Below, piece after piece: positions 16,313-25,919 of a stretch of DNA of 61,593 nucleotides (its first letter is position 1; the number at the start of each line of letters is the position of its first letter). Location of the stretch: assembly GCA_035318985.1 (NCBI GenBank), contig DATHDP010000028.1, forward strand, positions 1 through 61,593, in the 5' to 3' direction. Origin of the DNA: VBAS01 sp035318985. Lineage in GTDB: Bacteria; Bacteroidota; Bacteroidia; Chitinophagales; Chitinophagaceae. A program made the position numbers and the translations under genes. The notes below the pieces were generated by a model. That model was not told the DNA's origin. It made no database searches and saw only the letters and a list, made by a program, of their open reading frames with translations.

Positions 16313-18565
16313 TTATAAATTGAACCAATAAGTAAACTTGGCAACAATGGCCCTGTTCTTAGGCATGAAAGCAGTTACCGGTTTTCCGCCTACAGATGAT
16401 AATGGATCATCCGAAGCAAAATAATTATCAGTATAAACCAAATAGAAATCACTAACAGGTTTGAATCGCCATTGAAACCGGGCATTGATATTAAAATTAT
16501 TTGCCTGGTTATTGTATTGCAGAAATGCATTAAAAAAAACACTCTTACTAAATGAAAGTTCTGCTCTTGGCCCGATCAACCAGATATCCGCTTTGCTGTA
16601 AGGTGCTGGTAAATTAATGCGGGTATAACTCGCATCAAGGCTTATGATACCAAATGTATTCATCCGGTAACTCCATATAGTATTATATTGTCCGAATCGG
16701 CCATTAAAATATTCGCCAAAGCTTGTGTTCAATGCAAAAAAGAAATCATTTCTTGGGTTGCTTTTATAACTAAAGCGGTTACTGAAATAAGTATAGCTGC
16801 TGCCAGCTGGTAACTCAACACCTCCCGTATTGGTTGGATCAAAAGGCTCAGTTAAATAAGTATAATCCCAGCGAAGTAATGCTCCCTGCATCTCTGCAGT
16901 ATTTTGAAAAACTATTCTAAAAAAAAGACCTGCATCCCAATCAGTAACTCGTTTGTCGATCTTTCCATAAAAAATATCATAGTCCGGGCCGATTCGCCAA
17001 TTATTTATCAGGTTACTGCTTTTATTTTTTGGATAGAAAACAAATTGCTGCGAACCTTCACTTCGGTAATACCCGTTTCTTGGAACAAAGCCAACATCCG
17101 CCCTGTAATTGATCCCGATATTCTCAAGGCTTATATCATAAACAAGGTTTGGAGAGTTATGTTCGATCAAACTTCCCATTGCATATTCACCATTTGAGAT
17201 CATTGGAGAAAAACTTCTATGAATAAAAAACTTCCCATCAGTTTGGGCATTTTTTGTTGCGAGATTAAAATCCAAACCTACCATTCGATTGTATTTTGTT
17301 TCAGGCGTTTTGTTCTCAAATTCATTTTTGTTTACAAATATGAAACCAAGGCTATTTCGCAACCCGACTCTTCGTTGCACAGCCGCGGTTGTAAAATTTG
17401 TCGCTGGCAGATCAAATTTTACGCTTTTACCAGTTTGAATGTTTAAAAAGCCAATTCGCCAGTCTTTATTTATCCTGCCACTAAGCCTTGCACCGGCAAC
17501 GATCGGCACTCTTATATTTTCACCTGTATTTACATTACTTGCTAAACCAATTCTTCTTGAGAAAAATGGATTTACGTTGGTGAAACCAAATGTTCCAAAC
17601 AGGTCGCTGTTTTCTAAAAAGAATTGTCTTCGTTCTGGAAAAAATAATTCAAAGCGACTGAGATTCGTTACTTGCTGATCAACTTCCACCTGCGCAAAAT
17701 CAGGATTGACAGTAAGATCAAGATTAAGAGAAGGGGTGATGCCAACTTTTGCATCAAAGCCAGCCTCAATATCATTGTTAGAAGGAGTTGCAGCCTCAAA
17801 ATCTTTACTACGGCCTACTAATGCAAAAGGGATAATTGAAAAATTTTTTCCCGGTGATGGAGGCGCATCATCCCATATCATTCTTCCGCTAAAGTTCAGA
17901 TCGATCAACCTAAAATTTTTTGGGATGGGGGACCAACTGCTTTTTTCGTTGTAATTGTAATTAGTACGACCAAAATTTATATTCCATTCATTAGTTCCAG
18001 TTGTATTTAATTTATAACGAAGTGTTTTAAATGGAATCGCCATTTCAATAATAAATTTATCTTCTTCTCTTGTTGCGTTGCAATACCATTTATTATCCCA
18101 GTCAATATTATTATCCACTCCACCCGGACCCGTAAAGAGCAAAGCTTCTTTTTGAATTCCATAAGGAGTAACAGCAAAATAAAAACCATTCAACTTATCA
18201 CGAAACGGATCCAACGTAACAAAGAAGTTATCAGAGCTTGAATTGGGATAATCTCTACGCAAACTTTGAACTGTGTATTTATGTGGTTGATAGCAAATGC
18301 CGCTAACATAAATAAATTGATCGTCGAAAGTTACTCGTGCAATTGTTTGCATTTCTGCTTGCGAAGTATCGGAAGGGTAATTTTGTTTGAAGTTGGTGTA
18401 GGGTATTGCTGTTTGCCAGTCAGTCTCATCAAGTTTTCCATCAATGATAATTTTAGCAGTAGCTTTCTTTATATGCAGAATATAATTTCCGTCATTTGAA
18501 AATTCATTCTGTGCAAGCAAAGAAAATCCGAGGGATGTGAAAAGGATGAAAAGCAGCGGCTTCAT
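16313..18565 (-). CDS. DUF5916 protein: CBM9-like domain plus outer-membrane beta-barrel-like region
   Basis: A 750-residue secreted protein. The signal peptide ends near LLAQ (residue 19). Residues about 30-230 form a CBM9-like sandwich (KIIIDGKLDETDWQTA, VTFDDQFIYVSG, SSSDNFFVTLDPF). The remainder is DUF5916, with LFFPERRQFFLENSDLFGTF and many alternating strands, and ends in the aromatic motif KFTYWFNL typical of outer-membrane barrels. The family is abundant in Bacteroidota and its role is unproven; sugar-related outer-membrane function is inferred from the CBM9-like fold. It is the last gene of a probable minus-strand run from mlaE, 43 bases after the DUF4198 gene. Confidence 0.82.
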   Translation of the reverse strand: MKPLLFILFTSLGFSLLAQNEFSNDGNYILHIKKATAKIIIDGKLDETDWQTAIPYTNFKQNYPSDTSQAEMQTIARVTFDDQFIYVSGICYQPHKYTVQSLRRDYPNSSSDNFFVTLDPFRDKLNGFYFAVTPYGIQKEALLFTGPGGVDNNIDWDNKWYCNATREEDKFIIEMAIPFKTLRYKLNTTGTNEWNINFGRTNYNYNEKSSWSPIPKNFRLIDLNFSGRMIWDDAPPSPGKNFSIIPFALVGRSKDFEAATPSNNDIEAGFDAKVGITPSLNLDLTVNPDFAQVEVDQQVTNLSRFELFFPERRQFFLENSDLFGTFGFTNVNPFFSRRIGLASNVNTGENIRVPIVAGARLSGRINKDWRIGFLNIQTGKSVKFDLPATNFTTAAVQRRVGLRNSLGFIFVNKNEFENKTPETKYNRMVGLDFNLATKNAQTDGKFFIHRSFSPMISNGEYAMGSLIEHNSPNLVYDISLENIGINYRADVGFVPRNGYYRSEGSQQFVFYPKNKSSNLINNWRIGPDYDIFYGKIDKRVTDWDAGLFFRIVFQNTAEMQGALLRWDYTYLTEPFDPTNTGGVELPAGSSYTYFSNRFSYKSNPRNDFFFALNTSFGEYFNGRFGQYNTIWSYRMNTFGIISLDASYTRINLPAPYSKADIWLIGPRAELSFSKSVFFNAFLQYNNQANNFNINARFQWRFKPVSDFYLVYTDNYFASDDPLSSVGGKPVTAFMPKNRAIVAKFTYWFNL

Positions 18566-18608
18566 AAAAGTGGTTGCAAGATAGAAAAGCGATCGTAAAA
18601 ATTAAGGA

Positions 18609-19412
18609 TTATTCATAGCCCCAGGTTAGTGAGCCCCAATAGCTTTGCCAGTCACAAACAGGATTGTCGGTGAGTCTTTCCATTTTTACAGTACTTATCA
18701 TCCATTTACCATTAGTGTTAACAGGAAAAACGATCTCTCCTTTGTTATCAGTTTTTCGATCTTTCTTTTCTGTTTTATTTTTTACCCTATGCCAGGTCTT
18801 TATAAGTGTATTACGAAGCGGTGAGCCTTTATAAAAAATTTTTACCCGGAACAGCTCTTTATTTTTTAACTGGTATGGATTAGAAGAAGGAACAATGTCA
18901 ATTGGAAGGGTAGTGGTGATTCCAAATGTTTGGTCTTTTACATCACCAACCTGTAATAAAGTTTTTGCACAACACTGGTAAAACTCACGGCCGCTGCAAC
19001 CCATTTCATTGTTTTTTTTTCTGTATTCAAGTGCATTTTTCAATCCATCTTCTACCAGGTATTCATTGAATTCGGAAGGCTCCAATTCAATAAATGCATT
19101 ATTACTATTGAAAGCTATAAGATTAGTTCCTTCATCCAGCATAACATATTCAATAGAATCTCCTTCTGCATCCGTCATGAATTGAGACAGATTATCGCTT
19201 ACGCCTCCATAATATAATTTCAATGATCTTATCCTTTCATTATTTCCTTGCCAATTCTCGCCTTCAAAATTTTCACCAACAAGAAAACGAATATTTACCT
19301 TCTCGGTTCTTTTATAAATGAATTTTTTAGGATTTAGCCAAAACTCGTGTGCAGATAAAGAAGATATAAAAGTTAGAAGTGAGAAAATAAGTAGTAGTTT
19401 TTTCATTTGCAT
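18609..19412 (-). CDS. DUF4198 secreted protein
   Basis: A 267-residue protein with a signal peptide (ending LSAHEFW, cleavage about residue 22). The mature N-terminus HEFWLNPKKFIYKRTEKVNIRFLVG is the typical start of DUF4198, a periplasmic beta-sandwich family often found beside metal uptake genes. The C-terminal half contains VKIFYKGSPLRNTLIKTW and DNKGEIVFPVNTNGKWMIS, as in the family. The relatives are suspected of binding metal or acting with TonB systems; no direct evidence here. The ATG at 19412 has a second in-frame ATG two codons on. It lies 20 bases downstream of mlaF, so co-transcription is likely. Confidence 0.75.
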   Translation of the reverse strand: MQMKKLLLIFSLLTFISSLSAHEFWLNPKKFIYKRTEKVNIRFLVGENFEGENWQGNNERIRSLKLYYGGVSDNLSQFMTDAEGDSIEYVMLDEGTNLIAFNSNNAFIELEPSEFNEYLVEDGLKNALEYRKKNNEMGCSGREFYQCCAKTLLQVGDVKDQTFGITTTLPIDIVPSSNPYQLKNKELFRVKIFYKGSPLRNTLIKTWHRVKNKTEKKDRKTDNKGEIVFPVNTNGKWMISTVKMERLTDNPVCDWQSYWGSLTWGYE

Positions 19413-19432
19413 ATCGGCAAATTAGCAGCAAA

Positions 19433-20242
19433 TTACTTTATCATATCATCAATATTCCTGTCATTTGGCATTTTACCGGTTTCTTCCAGCATTCTCATCT
19501 CTTTTGCATCTTTTAAAAACTCAGATGCGAAAATAAATTCATTCAACCGCTGGTTCTTACTGAAGATGATCTGTTTGTTTGTTCCTTCCCATTCTTTTTT
19601 ACCCTGGTACATATATAAAACATAGCTACCAACTTCCATCACACTGTTCATATCATGAGTGTTTACGACAGTAGTTATATTATATTCAAGAGTGATTTCT
19701 TTGATCAGCCTGTCTATTACTAAAGAGGTTTGCGGATCAAGTCCTGAATTGGGCTCATCACAAAAAAGATATTTTGGATTTAAAACAATGGCCCTTGCAA
19801 TACCTACTCTTTTTTTCATACCGCCACTAAGCTCAGCGGGAAATTTTTTATTGGTGTCTTTTAAGTTTACACGATTAAGAACCTCGTTAACTCTTTCTAA
19901 TTTTTTTTTGGTTGACCAGGTCGTAAACATATCCAATGGGAACATCACATTTTCCTGCACTGTTAAACTATCAAACAAAGCCGAACCCTGGAAAAGCATG
20001 CCGATCTGTTTACGGATCTCTGTCTTTTCATTCCGGTTCATATTTATAAAATTCTCGCCGTTGTATAAGATCTCACCATCATCTGGTTCAAACAAGCCTA
20101 CCATGCATTTCATCAAAACTGTTTTACCGCTTCCGCTTGTGCCGATAATAAGATTGCACTGACCTGCTTTCATTACAGCGCTTACATCTTCGATGACAAT
20201 TTTATCACCAAAACTTTTCTTTATATTTTTTACTTCGATCAT
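19433..20242 (-). CDS. mlaF: ABC transporter ATP-binding protein, MlaF type
   Basis: A 269-residue ATPase of the Mla/MCE phospholipid transport group. Walker A GTSGSGKT is near residues 34-41, the signature LSGGMKKR near 139 and Walker B YLFCDEPNSGLD near 158. LSGGM with Lys-Arg is characteristic of MlaF-like proteins. The permease gene mlaE ends 2 bases upstream. MlaF/MlaE move lipid between the inner membrane and an MCE protein (MlaD). No mlaD, mlaB or mlaC is adjacent here. The C-terminal 30 residues extend beyond the ATPase fold (RMLEETGKMPNDRNIDDMIK). Confidence 0.9.
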   Translation of the reverse strand: MIEVKNIKKSFGDKIVIEDVSAVMKAGQCNLIIGTSGSGKTVLMKCMVGLFEPDDGEILYNGENFINMNRNEKTEIRKQIGMLFQGSALFDSLTVQENVMFPLDMFTTWSTKKKLERVNEVLNRVNLKDTNKKFPAELSGGMKKRVGIARAIVLNPKYLFCDEPNSGLDPQTSLVIDRLIKEITLEYNITTVVNTHDMNSVMEVGSYVLYMYQGKKEWEGTNKQIIFSKNQRLNEFIFASEFLKDAKEMRMLEETGKMPNDRNIDDMIK

Positions 20243-20244
20243 TC

Positions 20245-20982
20245 TTACAATAATAATGCTGCCAGGATATAATCAGCAAATAAGATCAGGATGCAACTTA
20301 TAACCACTGCCCTTGTACTCGCTCTTCCTATTTCCAGGGCGCCTCCCTTTACATAATAACCAAAGTAGGCAGAAATGCTTGAAATAATAAATGCAAACGT
20401 GTACGCTTTGTACAAAGCAAATATTACTTTGAAAGGTTCAAATGCATCTAATAATCCCTGGTCAAATGTAGATGCCGGAACGATACCCGTCATTGTGCCC
20501 GCTAATCTTCCTCCCCAAATACCAAGTACACCCGCTATAATTACAAGCATAGGAATTACTACCAGGGCAGCAACAATTTTCGGAAGCACCAGGTAAGTTT
20601 TTGAATTGATACCCATTATTTCCAACGCATCTATTTGTTCACTCACTCTCATATTACCCAATTCGCTGGCAATTTTACTGCCAACCACACCTGCCAACAC
20701 AATACAAACTAATGTAGGAGCAAATTCAAGAATAACTGTATCTCTTACGACCTGTGCAATTACTGATAAAGGGATCAATGGACTTACAAGCTGGTAAGCC
20801 GTTTGAACTGTGGAAACCGCACCCATGAAAATTGAAATGATAACAACGATACCTACAGAACCAATACCGATCTCAGAGCATTGATGAATAAATTCTTTCC
20901 AGTACATTTTTGCATTTTCAGGGCGGGAGATCATGCCACTGAGCATCAAAAGATACTGACCAATATCTCTGAAAATTGTCAT
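20245..20982 (-). CDS. mlaE: ABC transporter permease, MlaE type
   Basis: A 245-residue integral membrane protein of the MlaE family. It has an N-terminal amphipathic helix and then five or six membrane segments. The family signatures IGIGSVGIVVIISIFMGAV, GSKIASELGNMRVSEQIDALEIMGI and the final ALLL are all present. It is the first gene of the probable run mlaE-mlaF-DUF4198-DUF5916. The start is ATG at 20982. Function is lipid transport across the inner membrane for outer-membrane asymmetry, inferred from the family. Confidence 0.93.
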   Translation of the reverse strand: MTIFRDIGQYLLMLSGMISRPENAKMYWKEFIHQCSEIGIGSVGIVVIISIFMGAVSTVQTAYQLVSPLIPLSVIAQVVRDTVILEFAPTLVCIVLAGVVGSKIASELGNMRVSEQIDALEIMGINSKTYLVLPKIVAALVVIPMLVIIAGVLGIWGGRLAGTMTGIVPASTFDQGLLDAFEPFKVIFALYKAYTFAFIISSISAYFGYYVKGGALEIGRASTRAVVISCILILFADYILAALLL

Positions 20983-21059
20983 AGATGCAATATACTCGAA
21001 GCAGTCGAAAGAGACAAAGTGATAAGCAAGTGAATAATTAAAAATTAAGAATTAATAAT

Positions 21060-23405
21060 TCAAATATCAGTGCTCTTCTCTTTGCGGAGTCTCTTCCACC
21101 AACTTGATTTTTGTACGATCTCATCTGTAGGCACTTTACTTTTTTGTGCATCTACAATTGCGATCACTGACATGTTAAGGATGCTTCGAACTGAGCTGCC
21201 AAGTTGTAAAATATGGACTGGTTTTTTTAAACCCAACAAGATCGGTCCAATTGCATCAGCGGTGCCTAATTCTTTCAAAAGGTTGTATGCAATATTTCCT
21301 GATGCAAGGTTAGGAAAGATAAGAGTGTTTACATTTTTATCAACCAGTTCGGAGAAAGGATAATTTTCTTTCATCAATTCATTATTAAATGCTACGCTGG
21401 CCTGCATTTCTCCATCTACGATCAGCGAAGGCATTTTATGTTTCACAATTTTTCTTGCTTCAGCTACCAATTTTGCCTCGGGTGAATTACTGCTGCCAAA
21501 ATTTGAATAACTAAGCATTGCAATTCTTGGAGTGATGTTGAATTGTCTTACTTCTTTAGCCACCATCAAGGTAATATCAGCAAGCTCTTCTGCAGTTGGA
21601 CTAAAATTCACTGTTGTATCAGCAAGAAATAAGGGTCCTTTTTTTGTAAGCATCAGGTACATTCCGGCAATTTTCTTTACACCCGTCTCTGTTCCTATCG
21701 TATGCAATGCCGGCCTGATAGTATCAGGATAATTTTTCGCCAGGCCTGAGATCATACAATCTGCATCACCACATTCTACCATCATGCAACCAAAATAGTT
21801 TCTGTCACGCATCACTTTTTTTGCTTCGTATGCATTGAAACCTCTTCTTCCTCTTTTATGGAAAAATATTTCGCCATAAAGAAGTCTTTTTTCTGCAGTT
21901 TCCTCACTTCTTGGATCAAGTATAGGAATACCTTCCAACTCTATACCTGCTTCTGCGGCTATTAATTTAATTTTTGTTTCATCACCCAATAGGATTGGAT
22001 AACCAACACCTTCGTCATATACGATCTGAGCTGCTTTAAGAATTTTTAAATTATCTGCTTCCGCATATACAATTCTTTTCGGATTTCTTCTTGCCTTACT
22101 CCCAATTACACGCAGTACCTGGTTATCTATTCCAAGCCTCTTATCAAGTTCATTCTTATAGACATCCCAATCTTCAATTCTATGCTTGGCAACGCCGCTT
22201 TCAATTGCAGCTTGTGCAACAGCTGGTGCTACTGTCGACAACAAACGTGGATCAAGCGGTTTTGGAATTATATAATCAGCGCCAAATAGAATATTCTTTT
22301 CGCCATAAGCCATGTTCACAATATCAGGAACCGGAGATTTCGCCAATTCGGCCAATGCTTTTACCGCGGCTAATTTCATTGCTTCATTGATCTGGCTGGC
22401 TCTTACATCCAAAGCGCCGCGAAAAATATAGGGGAACCCTAACACATTATTTACCTGGTTGGGATAATCGCTGCGGCCCGTCGCCATTATCACGTCTTTT
22501 CTTGCACCCGTTGCATCTTCATAACTTATTTCCGGATCAGGATTTGCCATGGCAAATACAATTGGATTTTTTGCCATTGACTTTACCATATCAGCGGTAA
22601 CACAGTTACCAACACTTAAGCCAATAAACACATCAGCATCTTTCAATGCTTCTGCCAATGTCATTTCACCTTTTGCATTGGCATAATTATGTTTCATCTC
22701 ATCAATATCAGTACGGCCTTTATGCAAAACACCTTTGCGGTCAAACATAATAAAGTTTTCATGTTTTGCACCCAGGGATTCATATAAACGACTACATGAA
22801 ATGGCTGCGGCACCGGCGCCATTTACCACAAACTTTGCCTTTTCAATTTTTTTCTTTTGAATTTCCAAAGCATTCAATAATGCGGCCCCGGAAATAATTG
22901 CAGTGCCGTGCTGGTCATCATGCATCACCGGAATATTCATTAACTCCTTTAGTTTTTTTTCTATATAAAAGCATTCGGGAGCTTTTATGTCTTCGAGATT
23001 GATACCGCCAAAAGTCGGTTCAAGCGCCTTCACTATTTCAACAAACTTATCAGGATCTTTTTCATTGATCTCGATATCAAACACATCAATGTCTGCAAAA
23101 ATTTTAAACAGTACACCTTTCCCTTCCATCACAGGTTTGCCGGCTTCAGGCCCGATATCGCCAAGTCCTAGTACTGCTGTTCCATTACTGATAACACCAA
23201 CAAGATTTCCTTTCGCAGTGTATTTATATACATCTTCGGGGTTGGCGGCAATTTCTTTACATGGCTCTGCTACACCGGGACTATAAGCCAGCGACAGATC
23301 TCTTTGAGTCTTTGCTTCTTTTGTTGGAACTACTTCGATCTTTCCGGGTCTTCCTTTTGAGTGATACTCGAGAGCCTGTTGTTTACGGAGTTCGTTAGGT
23401 TGCAT
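21060..23405 (-). CDS. maeB: NADP-dependent malic enzyme (malic domain fused to phosphotransacetylase-like domain)
   Basis: A 781-residue two-domain enzyme. Residues about 1-430 are the malic-enzyme part that decarboxylates malate to pyruvate with NADP: SLAYSPGVAEPC, GNLVGVISNGTAVLGLGDIG and GINLEDIKAPECF are seen, and the nucleotide fold contains VVNGAGAAAISC. Residues about 440-781 are a phosphotransacetylase-like domain (PTB superfamily), which in E. coli MaeB is regulatory and senses acetyl-CoA. Length is normal for the MaeB type. It stands alone, with 311 gene-free bases upstream that hold repeats. Confidence 0.96.
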   Translation of the reverse strand: MQPNELRKQQALEYHSKGRPGKIEVVPTKEAKTQRDLSLAYSPGVAEPCKEIAANPEDVYKYTAKGNLVGVISNGTAVLGLGDIGPEAGKPVMEGKGVLFKIFADIDVFDIEINEKDPDKFVEIVKALEPTFGGINLEDIKAPECFYIEKKLKELMNIPVMHDDQHGTAIISGAALLNALEIQKKKIEKAKFVVNGAGAAAISCSRLYESLGAKHENFIMFDRKGVLHKGRTDIDEMKHNYANAKGEMTLAEALKDADVFIGLSVGNCVTADMVKSMAKNPIVFAMANPDPEISYEDATGARKDVIMATGRSDYPNQVNNVLGFPYIFRGALDVRASQINEAMKLAAVKALAELAKSPVPDIVNMAYGEKNILFGADYIIPKPLDPRLLSTVAPAVAQAAIESGVAKHRIEDWDVYKNELDKRLGIDNQVLRVIGSKARRNPKRIVYAEADNLKILKAAQIVYDEGVGYPILLGDETKIKLIAAEAGIELEGIPILDPRSEETAEKRLLYGEIFFHKRGRRGFNAYEAKKVMRDRNYFGCMMVECGDADCMISGLAKNYPDTIRPALHTIGTETGVKKIAGMYLMLTKKGPLFLADTTVNFSPTAEELADITLMVAKEVRQFNITPRIAMLSYSNFGSSNSPEAKLVAEARKIVKHKMPSLIVDGEMQASVAFNNELMKENYPFSELVDKNVNTLIFPNLASGNIAYNLLKELGTADAIGPILLGLKKPVHILQLGSSVRSILNMSVIAIVDAQKSKVPTDEIVQKSSWWKRLRKEKSTDI

Positions 23406-23468
23406 AAATATTTTTTATGTTACCGGTTTTAGTTGCCATAAATTTTATTTGACAAGCTAATTACTACT

Positions 23469-23490
23469 ACCTGCCTGTCGGCAGGCAGGT
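23469..23490. repeat. Palindrome ACCTGCCTG-TCGG-CAGGCAGGT
   Basis: Perfect 9-base arms with a 4-base centre, in the 311-base spacer 23406-23716 between a lipoprotein gene and maeB. A related GGGGCAGGCAGG lies at 36467-36478 downstream of secA, so this is probably another dispersed element. No T-tract follows, so a terminator role is not supported. Confidence 0.6.
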
Positions 23491-23491
23491 T

Positions 23492-23535
23492 AAACTTTTC
23501 TTGCGACGCTCCTTTCATCTTTCTGTTTTCTATTC
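23492..23535 (+). repeat. Dispersed GCGACGC-family repeat
   Basis: Reads taaacttttcttgcgacgct and then cctttcatctttctg on the plus strand, directly after the palindrome at 23469. It aligns with the copies at 16193 and 43761. The remaining part of the spacer, to 23716, shows nothing recognisable. Confidence 0.55.
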
Positions 23536-23716
23536 AGCACAACAGAGCATTACAATGTTCACCGGTATGACAAACAAAATGGGAGTGCAATGTACAAAAT
23601 AATCGAGCTTAACAATATGAGGTGATTTGCCGGATAAAGACGCAGATCTCAATAAATATTCTTATGGTTTCTGCTTTTAATATTGATGCCGATGAAAGAA
23701 GGAGAGAAGACTAAAA

Positions 23717-24142
23717 TTATTGTTTAGTGATATTCACTTCAGCTTTTCTTTGACTATCAGGAATAGGATCAGTAACTGTACCCGGATATGGCGAAAGATT
23801 TATAAACTCTATCTTATATCCAGCTATAACCGTGTCCTTAGTGTAGTTGGGCTGCATTTTTATAGTTGAAAGGTTAAAACGATGAGTTTTGCTATTTTTA
23901 GTAAAAGAGAAAGTAGCGGTTGCAGCACCTTGCCAAATGCAGACTGCATTTGCAGGACAACGAGAATCACTTACTACTGCTTCAAAACAAAGCTTCAGAT
24001 CATCGCCTGAAACACTTCCATCTTCACAACCTGATAATTTAAGCTCAATAGTTCCTTCTTTAAATTTATCGCCTGACTTTGAGCAAGAGTTTACAAAAGC
24101 TGTAAGTGTTATAAAAAGCACTATTGATAAAAATAATTTCAT
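23717..24142 (-). CDS. Lipoprotein of unknown function with Cys-rich core
   Basis: A 141-residue predicted lipoprotein. The signal peptide ends in the lipobox FVNSC (Cys20). The mature protein has four further cysteines (GCEDGSV, KLCFEAV, SRCPANAVCIWQG). The motif SRCPANAVCIWQGAA is one I have seen in small Bacteroidota lipoproteins, but I know of no function for it. The cysteines could form two disulfides in a small beta-rich domain. It is preceded by the M20 peptidase gene on the same strand with a 66-base gap. Confidence 0.7.
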   Translation of the reverse strand: MKLFLSIVLFITLTAFVNSCSKSGDKFKEGTIELKLSGCEDGSVSGDDLKLCFEAVVSDSRCPANAVCIWQGAATATFSFTKNSKTHRFNLSTIKMQPNYTKDTVIAGYKIEFINLSPYPGTVTDPIPDSQRKAEVNITKQ

Positions 24143-24208
24143 TTGATGCTTTTGATTATTTGACCACTGACGGAACAGTGTCGTTGCATTAAAATTTGTG
24201 AAAGAAAA

Positions 24209-25381
24209 TTAAATGCAAGTTCCGAGCCAAGCCATCAGGCCCATACCCACTTCTATCGCATTTTCATCAATATTGAAGGTAGGAGTGTGAACACCAGCGG
24301 TTATTCCTTTTTCTTTATTCATAACACCCACCCGGTAAAAGCAGGCCGGTATTTGCTGTGCGTAATACCCAAAGTCCTCGGCACCCATCCGTAATTCTGT
24401 TTCTTCCACATTTTCACTTCCAAGGAATTCACTAGCAGCATTTTTAACAAATCTGTTTAAGTCATCATTATTGACAACAGCAGGATAGCCTTTGTCAATA
24501 TGAACATCAATTTCCCCACCCATGCTATGCACAAGATCTTTTGAAATTCTTTCAATTAATTGATGTGCTTCGGCTCTCCACTTTTCATCCATTGCCCTGA
24601 ATGTTCCCATCAACTTCACTTCATTTGGAATTACATTAGTTGTTGCGCCGCCCTGGAAAGAAGTGATCGATAAAACAGATGGATCAAAAGGATTTAAATT
24701 TCGACTTATCACTTGTTGAAGAGCAATTATAAGATGCGATGCGATCAGGATAGGATCAACACATAAATGTGGCGATGCAGCATGACCGCCTTTTCCTTTT
24801 ACGGTGAAATAAAGTTCATCAGCACTTGCCATTACTTTTCCACCTCTGAAACTTGTTTTGCCAACAGGCATACCGGTATGTACATGCATAGCAACGATGC
24901 CTGAAGGTTTTGGATTTTCCAGCACACCTTCTTTTATCATATAGCTGGCGCCGCCTGGATTTTTTTCTTCACCAGGTTGAAAAATTAGTTTGATGGTACC
25001 TTGCCATTCATTTTTTAATTCACTTAATATCTTGGAAGCACCAAGCAAACATGTTGTATGCACATCATGCCCGCAGGCATGCATTATTCCTTTCTTAGTT
25101 GATCTGTATGGAACATCATTTTCTTCGAATATTGGCAATGCATCGATATCTGCACGGATAGCAAATATGCGGCTATCGGGATTCTTTCCTTTTATTAATC
25201 CAACAACACCGGTTGTTGCTTTTACTTCATAAGGAATACCAAATTCTGTCAGCTTGTTTTGAATGAATTTTGAAGTTTCAAACTCCTGGTAGCTCAATTC
25301 AGGATTAGCGTGAAGATGATGACGTATTGCAATAAATTCTGCGGAGTATTCTTTTGCCAGTTTTTTGATTTTATCCCTCAT
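24209..25381 (-). CDS. M20 family amidohydrolase/peptidase (IAA-amino-acid hydrolase-like)
   Basis: A 390-residue zinc-dependent hydrolase of the M20D group (AbgA/HipO/ILR1-like). Metal-site motifs are visible: HACGHDVHTTCLLGA, FQPGEEKNPGGASYMI with the catalytic Glu, and AMHVHTG for the later histidine. GKGGHAASPHLCVDP is the dimerisation-domain signature. MGAEDFGYYAQ supplies the last ligand region. No signal peptide, so cytosolic. Enzymes of the group cleave N-acyl amino acids or peptides; the exact substrate is unknown. Next to a SPOR protein gene, 43 bases downstream. Confidence 0.92.
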   Translation of the reverse strand: MRDKIKKLAKEYSAEFIAIRHHLHANPELSYQEFETSKFIQNKLTEFGIPYEVKATTGVVGLIKGKNPDSRIFAIRADIDALPIFEENDVPYRSTKKGIMHACGHDVHTTCLLGASKILSELKNEWQGTIKLIFQPGEEKNPGGASYMIKEGVLENPKPSGIVAMHVHTGMPVGKTSFRGGKVMASADELYFTVKGKGGHAASPHLCVDPILIASHLIIALQQVISRNLNPFDPSVLSITSFQGGATTNVIPNEVKLMGTFRAMDEKWRAEAHQLIERISKDLVHSMGGEIDVHIDKGYPAVVNNDDLNRFVKNAASEFLGSENVEETELRMGAEDFGYYAQQIPACFYRVGVMNKEKGITAGVHTPTFNIDENAIEVGMGLMAWLGTCI

Positions 25382-25424
25382 CCGGCAAAAATAACGATTG
25401 AAACGGAGCTTTATAAAAAGTTGA

Positions 25425-25883
25425 TCAGTTACGGCTAACGGTCTCTGCTTCTTTATCCAATTTTAATTCGATCATGTCATTCATGATAAAAACACCCTTT
25501 GGAAAATACTTTTGTAATCTTTGTTGGTATTCTTCAGCTTCTTTCTTGTCCTTAAAATTTCCAACTTTTAATTTAAAATAAGGCGCCTGGTAAAGAAGAT
25601 AGGATTTTAATTCGGGGAAAAAAGTGTACACTGTAGTTTTAGCGGCAGTCGCTTCTTCCCTGTTATTAGTATTAATAACAAGTAAGCGGTAACCTTTGCC
25701 GATCCGTCTTGCTTCACGGGTTGTTTCTTCGTTGATCTGTATTTGTTTTTTCACTAAGAGATCGAGCCGCGGATCTTTATGTATAATTACCGATGGAGTA
25801 TCAACCGATCTATTCAATGTTGTGTCCTGCGAAAAGGAATTAAATGAAAAAAAGAGGGCACTTAATAATAAAAACTTGTTCAT
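25425..25883 (-). CDS. Secreted SPOR-domain protein
   Basis: A 152-residue protein with a signal peptide (ending FNSFSQ, about residue 19) and a C-terminal SPOR-like domain (about residues 68-140). The family pattern is seen in GYRLLVINTNNREEATAAKT, APYFKLKVGNFKDKKEAEEY and LQKYFPKGVFIM. SPOR domains bind denuded peptidoglycan glycan strands, so the protein likely sits at the periplasmic wall, perhaps at division sites. It lies 36 bases after the truncated aldehyde dehydrogenase gene on the same strand. Confidence 0.85.
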   Translation of the reverse strand: MNKFLLLSALFFSFNSFSQDTTLNRSVDTPSVIIHKDPRLDLLVKKQIQINEETTREARRIGKGYRLLVINTNNREEATAAKTTVYTFFPELKSYLLYQAPYFKLKVGNFKDKKEAEEYQQRLQKYFPKGVFIMNDMIELKLDKEAETVSRN

Positions 25884-25919
25884 AAATTTCGTTGTGCAAA
25901 AATATAGCCAAATAGTATT

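Noticed and set aside
23469..23490. Palindrome as a terminator of a neighbouring gene
   Set aside because: No T-tract on either strand and it lies more than 200 bases from the stop codon of the nearby gene; more likely a dispersed element.
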